A DNA stretch of 64,000 nt from CAIKLP01 sp965279595 (GTDB lineage Bacteria; Bacteroidota; Bacteroidia; Sphingobacteriales; Sphingobacteriaceae): positions 2,294,001 to 2,358,000 of the forward strand of contig OZ257246.1 of NCBI GenBank assembly GCA_965279595.1. The letters are read 5' to 3'. Shown here one piece after another: positions 44,733-53,936 of the stretch (its first letter is position 1; every line of letters begins with the position of its first letter). The translations under genes were made by a program, and so were the position numbers. The notes beneath the pieces are model-generated. The model did no database searches. It saw only the letters and a list, made by a program, of their open reading frames with translations, and was not told the origin of the DNA.

Positions 44733-45389
44733 CTAAAATTTTAAATATTCATTGATAAGTTTACTGATTTCTCTTCCTTTTGTAACAACCATGATGTGTG
44801 TGCCATTTTGAATCAATCTAGCTTCTTTCACAAATTTATAGGGAAATACAAAATCTCGGCCACCGTGAATATGTAAATAGTTTTTTGGTAAGGTTTCGTT
44901 TTCCCAATTCAATATAACTTCAAATGCCCATATTAACATACCTTTAGGCATTCTATTAAACATATCAATAAATAATTCTTTCCATTTCTTTTTAATTTTA
45001 TAACTAAACAAAAGGCTTACCCAAAATCTGGCATTCGCCAAAAGCCAATCAGGTATTAGTTTATATAATGGAAAAATTCTCCAAAAAATAAAATAGTAGG
45101 GTTGTTCTTCAGCAGATTTTATAGTAGAAATTAAAACAACCTTTTCTACCTTAATTATTTTTGAAATTTCCACTGCAATTATGCCTCCAAGTGACGTTCC
45201 GATGAGTATAACAGGTTTTGATAGATCAATGTTTTCAATCATCCTATTAGCATAATTACTCAGCTTCTCATTTTTAAATGGTTCAATCCAAGCTAAGTGT
45301 TTACTTTCATATCCTTCTAAATCAATATTGATATAGGCTCGGTGATCAGCTGCTAATCCAGAAATAAAATAGACTATTGGTTTCATCAA
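44733..45389 (-). CDS. Alpha/beta hydrolase of unknown substrate
   Basis: The 218-residue protein has a nucleophile elbow GTSLGG (LIGTSLGGIIAVEIS, residues about 62-76), a later Asp in HIHGGRDFVFP and a His in GTHIMVV, forming a plausible catalytic triad. It has no signal peptide. It overlaps the upstream GAF-domain reductase gene by 4 bases, so the two are translated together. No closer function is recognisable. Confidence 0.85.
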   Translation of the reverse strand: MMKPIVYFISGLAADHRAYINIDLEGYESKHLAWIEPFKNEKLSNYANRMIENIDLSKPVILIGTSLGGIIAVEISKIIKVEKVVLISTIKSAEEQPYYFIFWRIFPLYKLIPDWLLANARFWVSLLFSYKIKKKWKELFIDMFNRMPKGMLIWAFEVILNWENETLPKNYLHIHGGRDFVFPYKFVKEARLIQNGTHIMVVTKGREISKLINEYLKF

Positions 45390-45862
45390 AATGTTAGAAA
45401 TTCTACTAATTCTTGAAGGTACTTTTGATCAATTTCGTTAAAAAAAGCCAAATGTTCACTATCAATGTCTAGAACTGCGATGACTTTTCCATTTCTGCTA
45501 ATTGGTATAACAATTTCGGATTTTGAAGATGAACTACACGCAATGTGACCAGGAAACAAATCGACATCATCGACTATTAATACTTGATTTTTTTCCCAAC
45601 TCTGTCCACAAACACCTTTTCCCCTTGCAATTCGAGTACATGCTATTGGACCCTGAAATGGACCTAGAACCAAGTTTTCATCTTTTACTAAATAAAAGCC
45701 CACCCATAAAAAGTCAAAATATTCTTTTAATGCTGCCGATACATTTGCAAGATTTGCAATAACATCATCTTCACCTTCAATTAGTGCTTTGATTTGTGGA
45801 AGTAAAGATTGATATTTTTCTGTTTTTGTTAGATGTGATCCTTTAATTAATTCTTCGGCCAT
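45386..45862 (-). CDS. GAF-domain free methionine-(R)-sulfoxide reductase
   Basis: The 158-residue single-GAF protein matches the fRMsr family: FLWVGFYLV, GPFQGPIACTRIARGKGVCG, DVDLFPGHIACSSSSKSEIVIPI and VLDIDSEHLAFF. The three Cys in ACTRI, GVCG and HIACS align with the redox Cys of the family. It reduces free oxidised methionine in the cytoplasm. Together with bshB1 nearby it suggests a local thiol/oxidative-stress theme. Confidence 0.92.
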   Translation of the reverse strand: MAEELIKGSHLTKTEKYQSLLPQIKALIEGEDDVIANLANVSAALKEYFDFLWVGFYLVKDENLVLGPFQGPIACTRIARGKGVCGQSWEKNQVLIVDDVDLFPGHIACSSSSKSEIVIPISRNGKVIAVLDIDSEHLAFFNEIDQKYLQELVEFLTF

Positions 45863-45905
45863 TGTAATAGTTTGAATATATTTTAGATTCTCCCAATAAT
45901 AAAAT

Positions 45906-45913
45906 TAAATTTG
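45906..45913 (+). promoter_or_regulatory. Promoter -7 box before the S46 peptidase gene
   Basis: TAAATTTG is a perfect box with TTTA 19 bases upstream. It overlaps the in-frame TTG at 45911, which argues for the ATG at 45938 as the true start. Confidence 0.5.
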
Positions 45914-45937
45914 AAACTTAATAAAGGTAAATCTATT

Positions 45938-48097
45938 ATGAAAAAGCAATATTTACTACTCTTTTCAATTGTTCTTTTGTCATTTTTTAATTATTCTGCC
46001 AAAAGCCCTGATGAAGGGATGTATCCATTAAGTGAAATTAAGAAAGTAGATTTAAACAAAGCTGGATTAAAAATTCCTCAATCTGAAGTATATAATCCAA
46101 ATGGGATAAGTTTAATTGATGCATTAGTAAATGTAGGTGGTTGCACAGGTTCATTTGTTTCTAATCAAGGACTAATTATCACTAATCACCATTGTGCTTT
46201 TGAAGCTGTGCAATTGGCAAGTACTCCTGATAAGGATTATTTAACAAATGGATTTGTTGCAAGAACCAAAGCAGAAGAGGTGGTAGCAAAAAATCTTACC
46301 TGCAAGATTACAGATTCATATGAAGATGTTTCAGTTAAAATACTTTCTTCTGCAAAAATGGTTGTTGATCCTTCTGAAAGAATTAATGTAATCAATGCAA
46401 AAATTGCTGAATTAATTAAAAAGGAAGAAGCAAAAGATAAAACTATTAAAGCAGAAGTTTCTGAAATGTTTATTGGAAGAACTTATGTTCTTTTTAGATA
46501 TAAAATTATTAAAGATGTTAGATTAGTTTATGTTCCGCAAAGAGCAGTAGGTGAATTTGGAGGAGAAGCTGATAATTGGGTTTGGCCTAAGCATGCTGGA
46601 GATTTTTCATTTTTGAGAGCATATGTTGCTAAAGATGGTAGTGCTGCTGCATATTCTAAAGATAATGTTCCTTATCAACCAAAAAAATTCTTAAAAGTAA
46701 ATCCGAATGGCGCTAATGATGGAGATTTTGTTTTCATTTTAGGATACCCAGGAAGAACATTCAGAAATTATCCTGCTAAATATATTGAGTACCAAGAAAA
46801 ATTTCAATTACCATATATCTCCAATTTATATACATGGCAAAATAAAATGATGGAGGAAACTTCAACAACCAAAGAGTTAGAATTAAAACAAGCTACCAGA
46901 ATAAAACGTAAGGCTAATGTATTGAAAAATTATAAGGGGAAATTAAAAGGTTTAAAAGGCATTGAATTGGTAAATCAAAAATATGCTCAAGAAAAAGAAT
47001 TGCAAGCATTTATCAATGCAGATCCAACTTTAATGGCTAGTTATGGAAAAATGTTAACTAATATTGATTTGGTTTATAATGAAGTTTTTGCCGATGCAAA
47101 AAAGTTTTTGGTGCTTGATCAATTTTATGGAAGCTCCAATGCTTTAAGTGTGGCTAATTTAGTATTGAATTTGCAAAAGAAAATTAATAACGCTAAACCT
47201 GAAGAAAGAGAGAAATTATATAATGATAGTAAATCAGCTATCATCAAATCAAGTGTTGAAATTTATACTACCTATGTTTTTGAAACTGATAAATTATTGT
47301 TACAAAGAATTTTGATGGATGGTTTAGAACTTGATGCTAATAAACAAGTTAATTTCATTGATGGACTAAATGTTTCTAAAGCAAAAGATTTAAATTATCT
47401 AACTAAAAAGTATGTTGATAATCTTTATAAAACATCAAAATTTGTTGAAGTTTCATTTTTAGATGGGTTATTGGCAAAACCATTGAAGTCTTTTATGTCA
47501 TTTAAAGATCCAATGTTAGTTTTAGCTGACAATGCTTCTAAAGAAATTGAAGCAATGAAGGCAATGGTAAAAGAAAGAAATGGTAAGTTGAATAAACTGT
47601 TGGCTGATTATGTAGATGTAAGTATTCTATTTAAAAAATCAGATTTTATACCAGATGCAAATAGTACCTTGCGCTTAACTTTTGGAAATGTGAGAGGATA
47701 TACACCAGTTGATGCTACTTATATGAAGCCTACAACCACAATAACTGGACTTATTGAAAAAGGGGAGAATCAGGGGGAGTATTTCCTTCCTGAGATATTT
47801 AGAGAATTATATAAGAAAAAAGATTTTGGAACTTTCACCAATAAAGAAGGTAATGTTCCAATTGCATTTCTTTATAATTTAGATACAACCGGTGGAAACT
47901 CTGGAAGCCCTGTAATGGATGAAAATGGTAATTTGGTTGGGGTGAATTTTGACAGAGCTTATGAAGCAACAATTAATGATTTTGCTTGGAATGAAAGTTA
48001 CAGTAGATCTATTGGTTGTGATATTAGATATGTATTGTGGGTTGCTCAGAAAGTTGACCATGCAGATTTTATCTTGACAGAATTAGGGGTTAAATAA
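45938..48097 (+). CDS. S46 dipeptidyl-peptidase, DPP11 type (Asp/Glu-specific)
   Basis: From ATG 45938 the protein has 719 residues with a signal peptide. The catalytic His85 lies in TNHHC and Ser655 in GGNSGSP. Position 673, known in S46 enzymes to set specificity, is Arg (VNFDRA): Arg is found in DPP11 and Gly in DPP7. My residue numbering coincides with that of the Porphyromonas enzyme. It would release dipeptides with acidic second residues from periplasmic peptides, feeding amino-acid catabolism. The earlier in-frame TTG at 45911 falls inside the promoter box and would add residues ahead of the signal peptide. Confidence 0.94.
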   Translation: MKKQYLLLFSIVLLSFFNYSAKSPDEGMYPLSEIKKVDLNKAGLKIPQSEVYNPNGISLIDALVNVGGCTGSFVSNQGLIITNHHCAFEAVQLASTPDKDYLTNGFVARTKAEEVVAKNLTCKITDSYEDVSVKILSSAKMVVDPSERINVINAKIAELIKKEEAKDKTIKAEVSEMFIGRTYVLFRYKIIKDVRLVYVPQRAVGEFGGEADNWVWPKHAGDFSFLRAYVAKDGSAAAYSKDNVPYQPKKFLKVNPNGANDGDFVFILGYPGRTFRNYPAKYIEYQEKFQLPYISNLYTWQNKMMEETSTTKELELKQATRIKRKANVLKNYKGKLKGLKGIELVNQKYAQEKELQAFINADPTLMASYGKMLTNIDLVYNEVFADAKKFLVLDQFYGSSNALSVANLVLNLQKKINNAKPEEREKLYNDSKSAIIKSSVEIYTTYVFETDKLLLQRILMDGLELDANKQVNFIDGLNVSKAKDLNYLTKKYVDNLYKTSKFVEVSFLDGLLAKPLKSFMSFKDPMLVLADNASKEIEAMKAMVKERNGKLNKLLADYVDVSILFKKSDFIPDANSTLRLTFGNVRGYTPVDATYMKPTTTITGLIEKGENQGEYFLPEIFRELYKKKDFGTFTNKEGNVPIAFLYNLDTTGGNSGSPVMDENGNLVGVNFDRAYEATINDFAWNESYSRSIGCDIRYVLWVAQKVDHADFILTELGVK

Positions 48098-48123
48098 AAT
48101 ATTGAATTTATTTATAACGATAC

Positions 48124-48612
48124 ATGCAAATTGATTTAAAGGCATTTGCTCGCAAAGCAAAAAAAATGCACTCGGAGAATGAAGATTTTTTCAAAGTTTT
48201 AAAGAAAACTAGGAGAGGAGATTTACAAGAATTGGTTGATAAACATCATGAGGATGCGTTTAAAAAAATTGATTGTTTAACATGTGCCGGTTGTTGCAAA
48301 ACAATAAGTCCAACTTTTGAACAAGAAGATATTCAGCGATTAGCAAAGCATCTAAAAGTAAAACCAAAAGATATATTAACAAAGTATTTACATATGGATG
48401 AAGATGGGGATTTTGTTCATAATGGTGCTCCTTGTCCATTTTTAAAAGGAAATAATTATTGCAGCGTATATGAGGCTAGACCAGAAGCTTGCAGAGGTTA
48501 TCCGCATACAGGTGATAAACAATTTCGTTCAATTTTAGATATTACCTTACAGAATACCTTGTATTGTCCAGCTATTTTTGAAGTTGTTGAAAATCTTAAA
48601 AAGGATTTTTAA
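48124..48612 (+). CDS. YkgJ-type cysteine-cluster protein
   Basis: The 162-residue protein has the Cys pattern of the family: DCLTCAGCCKTIS, then APCPFLKGNNYCSVYEARPEACRGYPH. These probably bind zinc or an iron-sulphur cluster. No signal or membrane segment is seen. It follows the S46 gene by 26 bases and converges on the DCC-domain gene with a 4-base overlap. The role is unknown. Confidence 0.9.
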   Translation: MQIDLKAFARKAKKMHSENEDFFKVLKKTRRGDLQELVDKHHEDAFKKIDCLTCAGCCKTISPTFEQEDIQRLAKHLKVKPKDILTKYLHMDEDGDFVHNGAPCPFLKGNNYCSVYEARPEACRGYPHTGDKQFRSILDITLQNTLYCPAIFEVVENLKKDF

Positions 48613-48995
48613 ATCTTTGGATATTTTGTGACTATAAACAAGTCTTTTCTTTTACCAAATATATAATACCTCAATTTTGAAATTATATTGTATCCATTGT
48701 CTGCAATGGAAGTTGGGAAAATATTTAAAAAATTGACAAGAAATTTTTGAGAGGGGAGTTGCTTAAGGATTTCAATAACAGCTTTAGATTTAATAAATAC
48801 TTTTTTATCTTCTATATAATAGATTGTATTTAATGAGATAAAGGAAATATTTCTCTCTTTTAATAAAGCCCTTGCATTTTGATTTTGTATAGCTTCAAAT
48901 CTAAATATTTCTTTTGATTGCTGTCTCTTTAAAATCCATTTCACAACAAATACACATAAGTTACAATATCCATCATACAGAATTATTCTATTCAT
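48609..48995 (-). CDS. DCC-family (DUF393) thiol-disulfide oxidoreductase-like protein
   Basis: The 128-residue protein starts MNRIILYDGYCNLCVFVVKWIL, with the two Cys of the DxxCxxC signature that names the family. A thioredoxin-like layout with KEIFRFEAIQ and SKAVIEILKQLPS follows. The Cys pair suggests redox exchange, but the partner is not known. Its start overlaps the upstream helical-repeat gene by 4 bases. Confidence 0.88.
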   Translation of the reverse strand: MNRIILYDGYCNLCVFVVKWILKRQQSKEIFRFEAIQNQNARALLKERNISFISLNTIYYIEDKKVFIKSKAVIEILKQLPSQKFLVNFLNIFPTSIADNGYNIISKLRYYIFGKRKDLFIVTKYPKI

Positions 48996-49513
48996 CTTTT
49001 CTTATTTATGTATTTTATAATCTTGTTAGCTTTAGATTTAAAACCTGCACTGGAATATGGTAATTGATTTTCAATTTCCAATTTGAGTTCATTTAAAATA
49101 TCAGGTTCATTTTTGCAATTGTTAAAAATAAAATCCATAGCATATACTTTAACAGCTACAGCTTCACTATTGGAATGAATCAAGTTAAAACAATCATCAA
49201 TTAATTTTCCTAGCTCATTATTAGGTATATTAATATTTTGCAAAACCTTTAATGAGTGTCTTTTTACAGAGTCGTGGAAATTTGAATATGGAAAATGAAT
49301 TAATATTGTTTGAATATAATTATCAAAAAGTTCAGGTTGTTCATCCATACATATACTCATAACCCATGATGCACGTTGAGATATAATTGGTTCATTTATA
49401 TATACTAAATCGATTAAATCTTTAAAATGTTTTGGATTTTTTCTGATATAAGCGGCTATTTTTAAGCTATTTATTTTGGAGTGTATTGTTAATAATTGTT
49501 CACGAATATTCAT
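48992..49513 (-). CDS. Helical-repeat (HEAT-like) protein of unknown function
   Basis: The 173-residue all-helical protein shows repeated helix pairs of about 35-40 residues: HFKDLIDLVYINEPIISQRASW, LFDNYIQTILIHFP, SVKRHSLKVLQNINIP, AVAVKVYAMDFIFNN. The pattern, with repeated Ala/Arg helices and Pro turns, is HEAT-like. No catalytic motif is visible. It is translationally coupled to the DCC gene. Confidence 0.65.
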   Translation of the reverse strand: MNIREQLLTIHSKINSLKIAAYIRKNPKHFKDLIDLVYINEPIISQRASWVMSICMDEQPELFDNYIQTILIHFPYSNFHDSVKRHSLKVLQNINIPNNELGKLIDDCFNLIHSNSEAVAVKVYAMDFIFNNCKNEPDILNELKLEIENQLPYSSAGFKSKANKIIKYINKKR

Positions 49514-49578
49514 ATCAAACTTTTAATATTTAAAATTAGCTTAAATGAATTATAAAAGAAATATTTTTACAAGCTTGT

Positions 49579-49586
49579 TATTTTTG
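49579..49586 (+). promoter_or_regulatory. Promoter -7 box abutting the Gre-like gene
   Basis: TATTTTTG is a perfect box ending 5 bases before the ATG at 49592. No clear -33 element is seen. Initiation would give a leaderless or near-leaderless mRNA. Confidence 0.45.
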
Positions 49587-49591
49587 ACTCA

Positions 49592-50041
49592 ATGACTATA
49601 AAGGAACATCTTTACCATATAATAATAGAAAAAGCTCAAAATCAAAAAAAATTGATTTTATTGGAGATGGAACAATTGAAATTGTCTGCATTAAATGAAT
49701 CGAAAAGTACTGCGGGTGATAAACATGAAACTGGCAGAGCAATGATACATAATGAACAAGAAAAACTCAGTTTACAAATGCTTGAAATTGAAAAGCAACT
49801 TCAATTATTAATTAGGATAAACCCTCAATTATTATCAAAAACTATTCAATTGGGTAGTTTGGTTCACACTGACAAAATCAATTTTTACATTTGTACTAGT
49901 GCAGGAAAAATTGTTTTTAATGCAATTGAATATGTAACTATTTCAGCTAATTCACCAATAGGTATCAAATTAATGGAAAGAAAAGTTGGAGATTCCATTG
50001 AAATCAACAATCAAAGATATAAAGTTATTAGTTTTTGCTAA
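49592..50041 (+). CDS. Small Gre-like transcription factor (GreA/GreB C-domain)
   Basis: The 149-residue protein has an N-terminal coiled-coil hairpin and a C-terminal domain with SPIGIKLMERKVGD, which matches the GreA/GreB FKBP-like end. At the hairpin tip lies GDKHETG, with Asp43 and Glu46. Their spacing reproduces the Asp41/Glu44 pair of GreA that coordinates Mg in the RNA polymerase secondary channel. The coiled coil is shorter than in GreA. It could rescue backtracked polymerase or regulate initiation. This role is inferred; orthodox GreA should be elsewhere in the genome. Confidence 0.7.
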   Translation: MTIKEHLYHIIIEKAQNQKKLILLEMEQLKLSALNESKSTAGDKHETGRAMIHNEQEKLSLQMLEIEKQLQLLIRINPQLLSKTIQLGSLVHTDKINFYICTSAGKIVFNAIEYVTISANSPIGIKLMERKVGDSIEINNQRYKVISFC

Positions 50042-50046
50042 TTCAA

Positions 50047-51270
50047 TTATTTCAGAACCAATTTTCTACCTGATAAAGATCGGTAAGCGAATACAACTGA
50101 AAATAAACATAAGAATGAAGCTAGAACAAAAGGGGCACCAGGAAAATAAATTGGTGCTGAGGTTTGCGTAAAAAAGGCAAATAAATTATTCATGATTAAG
50201 GGTCCCATGATGGAAGTCACGCTAATTAAACTTGTTAAAGCCCCTTGTAATTCACCTTGTTCATTTGCTGGAACTTGTGTAGAGATTATCGCTTGAAGTG
50301 CCGGCATGCCAATTCCTCCTAAACAATAAGGAACTAAAATAGCATACATCATCCAACCTTTAGTTGCAAAAGCAAATAATAACATTCCTAAGGTGTATAA
50401 ACTTAAACCTAAGTAAACAGAATTATTGGTTCCTAATTTTGGATTAATTACTCTAATTAATCCACCTTGAACAACTGATACTAAAATTCCAACAAAGCCT
50501 AAAGAATAACCAACCATTTTTTCTGTCCAACTAAATTTAAGCATAGTATAATATGTCCAATTTGATTGAACTGCATGTGATGCGATATAAATAAAGAAAA
50601 ATGATATCACCAATCCACTTACAACTGGGTATTTACGAAGGTGTGTTAAAGAACTAAGTGGGTTCGCTCTTTTCCATTCAAATTTTCTTCTATTCTCAGA
50701 TAATAATGATTCAGGAAGAATAAAATATCCATAAACACAATTCAATAAACTTAAACCAGCTGCAATTAAAAAAGGAACATTGGCTCCATATTCACTAAAC
50801 AATCCACCAATCACTGGGCCAATAATAAAACCAAGACCAAAAGCAGCTCCGATTAATCCGAAATTTTGAGCCCTTTTTTCAGGCGTTGAAATATCTGCAA
50901 TATAAGCAGTGGCTGTAGTAATGCTTGCACCAGAAATTCCAGCAATTAATCTTCCTACAAATAACCATGCAATTGATGGAGCATAAGCCATAAATATATA
51001 ATCGATTCCTAAGCCTAATAACGCTAATAATAAAATCGGTCTTCTACCAAATCTATCGCTCAAGCCGCCAAGAATTGGCGAACAAACAAATTGCATGATG
51101 GCATAAGCAAAAGTTAGCCAACCACCAATTCTGGAAGCATCACTTAAACCAGCTCCAATAAGCTGCTCAATCAGTTTTGGTAAAACAGGAATAATTACTC
51201 CTAAACCAATCACATCTATTAATATGGTGATAAAAATAAATCCTAAGGCAGCGTTTCTTTTAACAGTCAT
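50047..51270 (-). CDS. Tet-type MFS efflux transporter
   Basis: The 407-residue membrane protein has 12 hydrophobic segments and the MFS motif A as GGLSDRFGRRPILLL, plus GLGVIIPVLPKLIEQL and GLIGAAFGLGFIIGPVIGG, as in the TetA/TCR group of drug-proton antiporters. Tetracycline export has not been shown for such chromosomal copies, so resistance should not be assumed. It converges on the Gre-like gene with a 5-base gap and is divergent from the helicase gene. Confidence 0.88.
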   Translation of the reverse strand: MTVKRNAALGFIFITILIDVIGLGVIIPVLPKLIEQLIGAGLSDASRIGGWLTFAYAIMQFVCSPILGGLSDRFGRRPILLLALLGLGIDYIFMAYAPSIAWLFVGRLIAGISGASITTATAYIADISTPEKRAQNFGLIGAAFGLGFIIGPVIGGLFSEYGANVPFLIAAGLSLLNCVYGYFILPESLLSENRRKFEWKRANPLSSLTHLRKYPVVSGLVISFFFIYIASHAVQSNWTYYTMLKFSWTEKMVGYSLGFVGILVSVVQGGLIRVINPKLGTNNSVYLGLSLYTLGMLLFAFATKGWMMYAILVPYCLGGIGMPALQAIISTQVPANEQGELQGALTSLISVTSIMGPLIMNNLFAFFTQTSAPIYFPGAPFVLASFLCLFSVVFAYRSLSGRKLVLK

Positions 51271-51440
51271 TTTAAAAATTTGAACGAAAATAATAAATTA
51301 ATCAAGCTTATAGCTATAACAATAATCAATTGAATTTTTTTATGTTCAATTAGTAAAAATATAAATGCAATTTTGAATGATTTAAATAGCGATAATCAAT
51401 TTTAAAAGTATAAACCGTATCTTTCCAAAAAAATACAAAT

Positions 51441-52628
51441 TTGACATTCGAGGATTTTCATTTCGACCAGAAGTTAATGGACGGATTAGATGCAATGGGT
51501 TTTAACAACCCAACCGCCATTCAACAACAAACTATTCCAATTATTCTTCAAAATAAAGATATTATAGCATGTGCTCAAACTGGCACTGGTAAAACAGCAG
51601 CATTTGTTTTACCCTTATTAGATAAAATAATCAAAGAGAAAATAAGGCATTTAAATACCATCATAATTGCTCCAACCAGAGAATTAGCGCAACAAATTGA
51701 TCAACAAATTGAGGGTTTTTCTTATTTTTTAGATGTAAGTAGTTTACCTGTTTATGGTGGTGGTGATGGAATTGCATGGGAACAACAGAAAAAGGCAATG
51801 AATGAAGGTGCTGATATGATTATTGCAACTCCTGGTCGATTATTATCAATGTTAAATCATTCGGGTGCACTAAATTTAAAACATGTTCAGCATTTAGTTT
51901 TAGATGAGGCAGATAGAATGTTGGATATGGGATTTTATGATGATATTGTTAAAATCATCAATTATTTCCCAAAAGATATCCAAATCTTATTGTTTTCGGC
52001 AACAATGCCCCCAAAAATTAGAACTCTTGCAGAAAGGTTTTTGAAAAACCCTGCTCAAATTAATATCAATATTAGTAAACCAAAAGAAAGTATCAAACAA
52101 GAAGCTTATGTGGTTTATGATACTCAAAAAACGCCGCTTTTGATTGAAATATTAAAGAAAAATCCCCTTGATACGGTTATTATTTTTGCTTCAACTAAGG
52201 AAAAAGTAAAACTTTTGAATCGAGAATTACAAAAGGCCGGTCTTTCAATTAAAGCTTTTCATAGTGATTTAGAACAAAGCGAAAGAGAATCTATTATGCG
52301 ATCTTTTAAGAACAAAGAAATTAAGATGTTAATTGGAACAGATATTCTTTCAAGAGGTATTGATGTAGATGGAATCAGTTTGGTAGTTAATTATGATGTA
52401 CCACCAGATCCAGAAGATTATATCCACAGAATAGGACGTACAGCAAGAGCTGACAAGTCTGGTGCTGCAATTACATTTATTACTCCAAAAGATCAGAGTA
52501 AATTTTTACCAATTGAAAATCTTTTGGATATGGTAATTCCAAAATTAGAAGTTCCAGAAAAGTTTGGAGAATCTCCAAATTACCAACCAAAGGCTAGAAC
52601 CAAACGTAATTTCAAAAGGAAGAAATAA
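51441..52628 (+). CDS. DEAD-box RNA helicase (RhlE-like)
   Basis: The 395-residue helicase core starts TTG (TFEDFHFDQKLMDGLDAMGF). Motifs are the Q motif (PTAIQQQTIPI), AQTGTGKT, PTRELAQQ, TPGRL, DEAD (VLDEADRMLDMGF), SAT, and in the second RecA domain IGTDILSRGIDVD and HRIGRTAR. The basic C-terminal tail (KARTKRNFKRKK) is short compared with E. coli RhlE. It remodels RNA, for example in ribosome assembly or cold growth. It has a TATCTTTC promoter-like box at about 51418. Confidence 0.95.
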   Translation: MTFEDFHFDQKLMDGLDAMGFNNPTAIQQQTIPIILQNKDIIACAQTGTGKTAAFVLPLLDKIIKEKIRHLNTIIIAPTRELAQQIDQQIEGFSYFLDVSSLPVYGGGDGIAWEQQKKAMNEGADMIIATPGRLLSMLNHSGALNLKHVQHLVLDEADRMLDMGFYDDIVKIINYFPKDIQILLFSATMPPKIRTLAERFLKNPAQININISKPKESIKQEAYVVYDTQKTPLLIEILKKNPLDTVIIFASTKEKVKLLNRELQKAGLSIKAFHSDLEQSERESIMRSFKNKEIKMLIGTDILSRGIDVDGISLVVNYDVPPDPEDYIHRIGRTARADKSGAAITFITPKDQSKFLPIENLLDMVIPKLEVPEKFGESPNYQPKARTKRNFKRKK

Positions 52629-52728
52629 CATAATTATATCATTTCGGGCTATTTTAAGCAGATATTGTTTTCTTATAATTAATATTATGTTAAGTAATAT
52701 ATTTGAAACTACACTCTATTCCATAAAA

Positions 52729-52751
52729 AAAGGGAAAACCTGTTTCCCTTT
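52729..52751 (-). terminator. Terminator of the gyrA-TPR unit
   Basis: The stem is AAAGGGAAA and TTTCCCTTT with a 5-base loop. On the minus strand it is followed by a run of seven T. It lies 21 bases past the TPR gene stop and faces the convergent helicase gene. Confidence 0.8.
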
Positions 52752-52771
52752 CTATATAATTTAAAAATTGA

Positions 52772-53926
52772 TTATTTCTTCTTCAAACCTTCAATTCTCT
52801 TTTTCATTTCTCCAGACTTAGTTAGATTACCTGTTTTGGCGTAAACTTCTTTTAGAGATAATAAAGTATTTGAATCATTAGGTTGTAATTCTAAAGCTTT
52901 TTCTAGAAATGGCAATGATTTATTAAATGATGCTGTGTATTTTAATTTACCAGCATCATACTCTTTTTGTTTGCTCATTGGCAAGTCATTGGTTTTATTG
53001 AAAACTTCAACAGCCACGTTATAATGCATTGCTCCCAAATTGTACAGAGCATCAAAATAATTAGGATCTATCTCAATAGCTTTTAGATATGCTTTTTCGG
53101 CATTATCTCTTTTACCCATATTATCATAAGTTGCTCCTAAGGCAAAATGTAAAGTTTTATTAGTTGGATCTGCTGCTGCAGCTGCTTCCATTTTCTCTAT
53201 CATTTGTTTTGATTGCCCACGTGCCATGTAAACATTCAATTCATCAATAGTTAGCAAATTGTTATTGGGATAAGCTGCTCTACCCATTGCAATATATTCT
53301 AGACCTTTTGTAGTATCCTTTTCAGATAAATAAAGATTTGCCATTGATCTGTAAATATCTGCTTCAGGATACTTCAATGTAATTAATCTTCCAAGTAATT
53401 CCTTTTGCTTTACAGAATTTTTTGAATTTTGAGCAGCAATTGCAGCATTGTAAAGCAAAGAAGTATCTAATTTATTATAATACTTTTCGCCAATTGCCAC
53501 TGCCCTTTCAAAATATTGACCTGCCAGATTAAAGTCTTTGGTTTTGAATTTTTCTATACCATAATTGGCATATCTGTTTTGAATGAATGGAAGTCTTTTT
53601 TTGATATCATCAACATATATTTTTTTGATATCCAATTCCATCGACTTTTCATATGACTCTGTGGCTTTATTCAAAGCTTCTGAGTCAATTGATTGAATCA
53701 CTACATCAGGGCTTTCAACAATATCTTGATAAATTAAACCTCTATAATACCAAGTTTTAGGGCTTGCTCCTGTTTTTATATCTAAAATTGCCTTATCAAT
53801 TGCAATTTTAGCATTTGCATATTCCTTATTTCTATGATAATTATATGCATTAACAACTTCAGCATTTTGAGCTGAGGATTGGAAATATGTTAATACTCCA
53901 ACTAAAAATAATACGAACTTCTTCAT
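52772..53926 (-). CDS. Exported TPR-repeat protein
   Basis: ATG at 53926 gives 384 residues beginning MKKFVLFLVGVLTYFQSSAQ, a signal peptide. The open frame extends 27 codons further into gyrA but without similarity. The mature part has several 34-residue TPR units, for example AEVVNAYNYHRNKEYANAKIAIDKA, FALGATYDNMGKRDNAEKAYLKAIEIDPNY and LDALYNLGAMHYN-like stretches. It is probably a periplasmic scaffold. It starts 10 bases after gyrA and shares its transcript. Confidence 0.9.
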   Translation of the reverse strand: MKKFVLFLVGVLTYFQSSAQNAEVVNAYNYHRNKEYANAKIAIDKAILDIKTGASPKTWYYRGLIYQDIVESPDVVIQSIDSEALNKATESYEKSMELDIKKIYVDDIKKRLPFIQNRYANYGIEKFKTKDFNLAGQYFERAVAIGEKYYNKLDTSLLYNAAIAAQNSKNSVKQKELLGRLITLKYPEADIYRSMANLYLSEKDTTKGLEYIAMGRAAYPNNNLLTIDELNVYMARGQSKQMIEKMEAAAAADPTNKTLHFALGATYDNMGKRDNAEKAYLKAIEIDPNYFDALYNLGAMHYNVAVEVFNKTNDLPMSKQKEYDAGKLKYTASFNKSLPFLEKALELQPNDSNTLLSLKEVYAKTGNLTKSGEMKKRIEGLKKK

Positions 53927-53936
53927 ATGATATAAA

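Noticed and set aside
50047..51270. Tetracycline-resistance gene on a mobile element
   Set aside because: The transporter belongs to the Tet-like MFS group, but no mobile-element sequence surrounds it and the neighbours are core genes, so acquired resistance is not supported.
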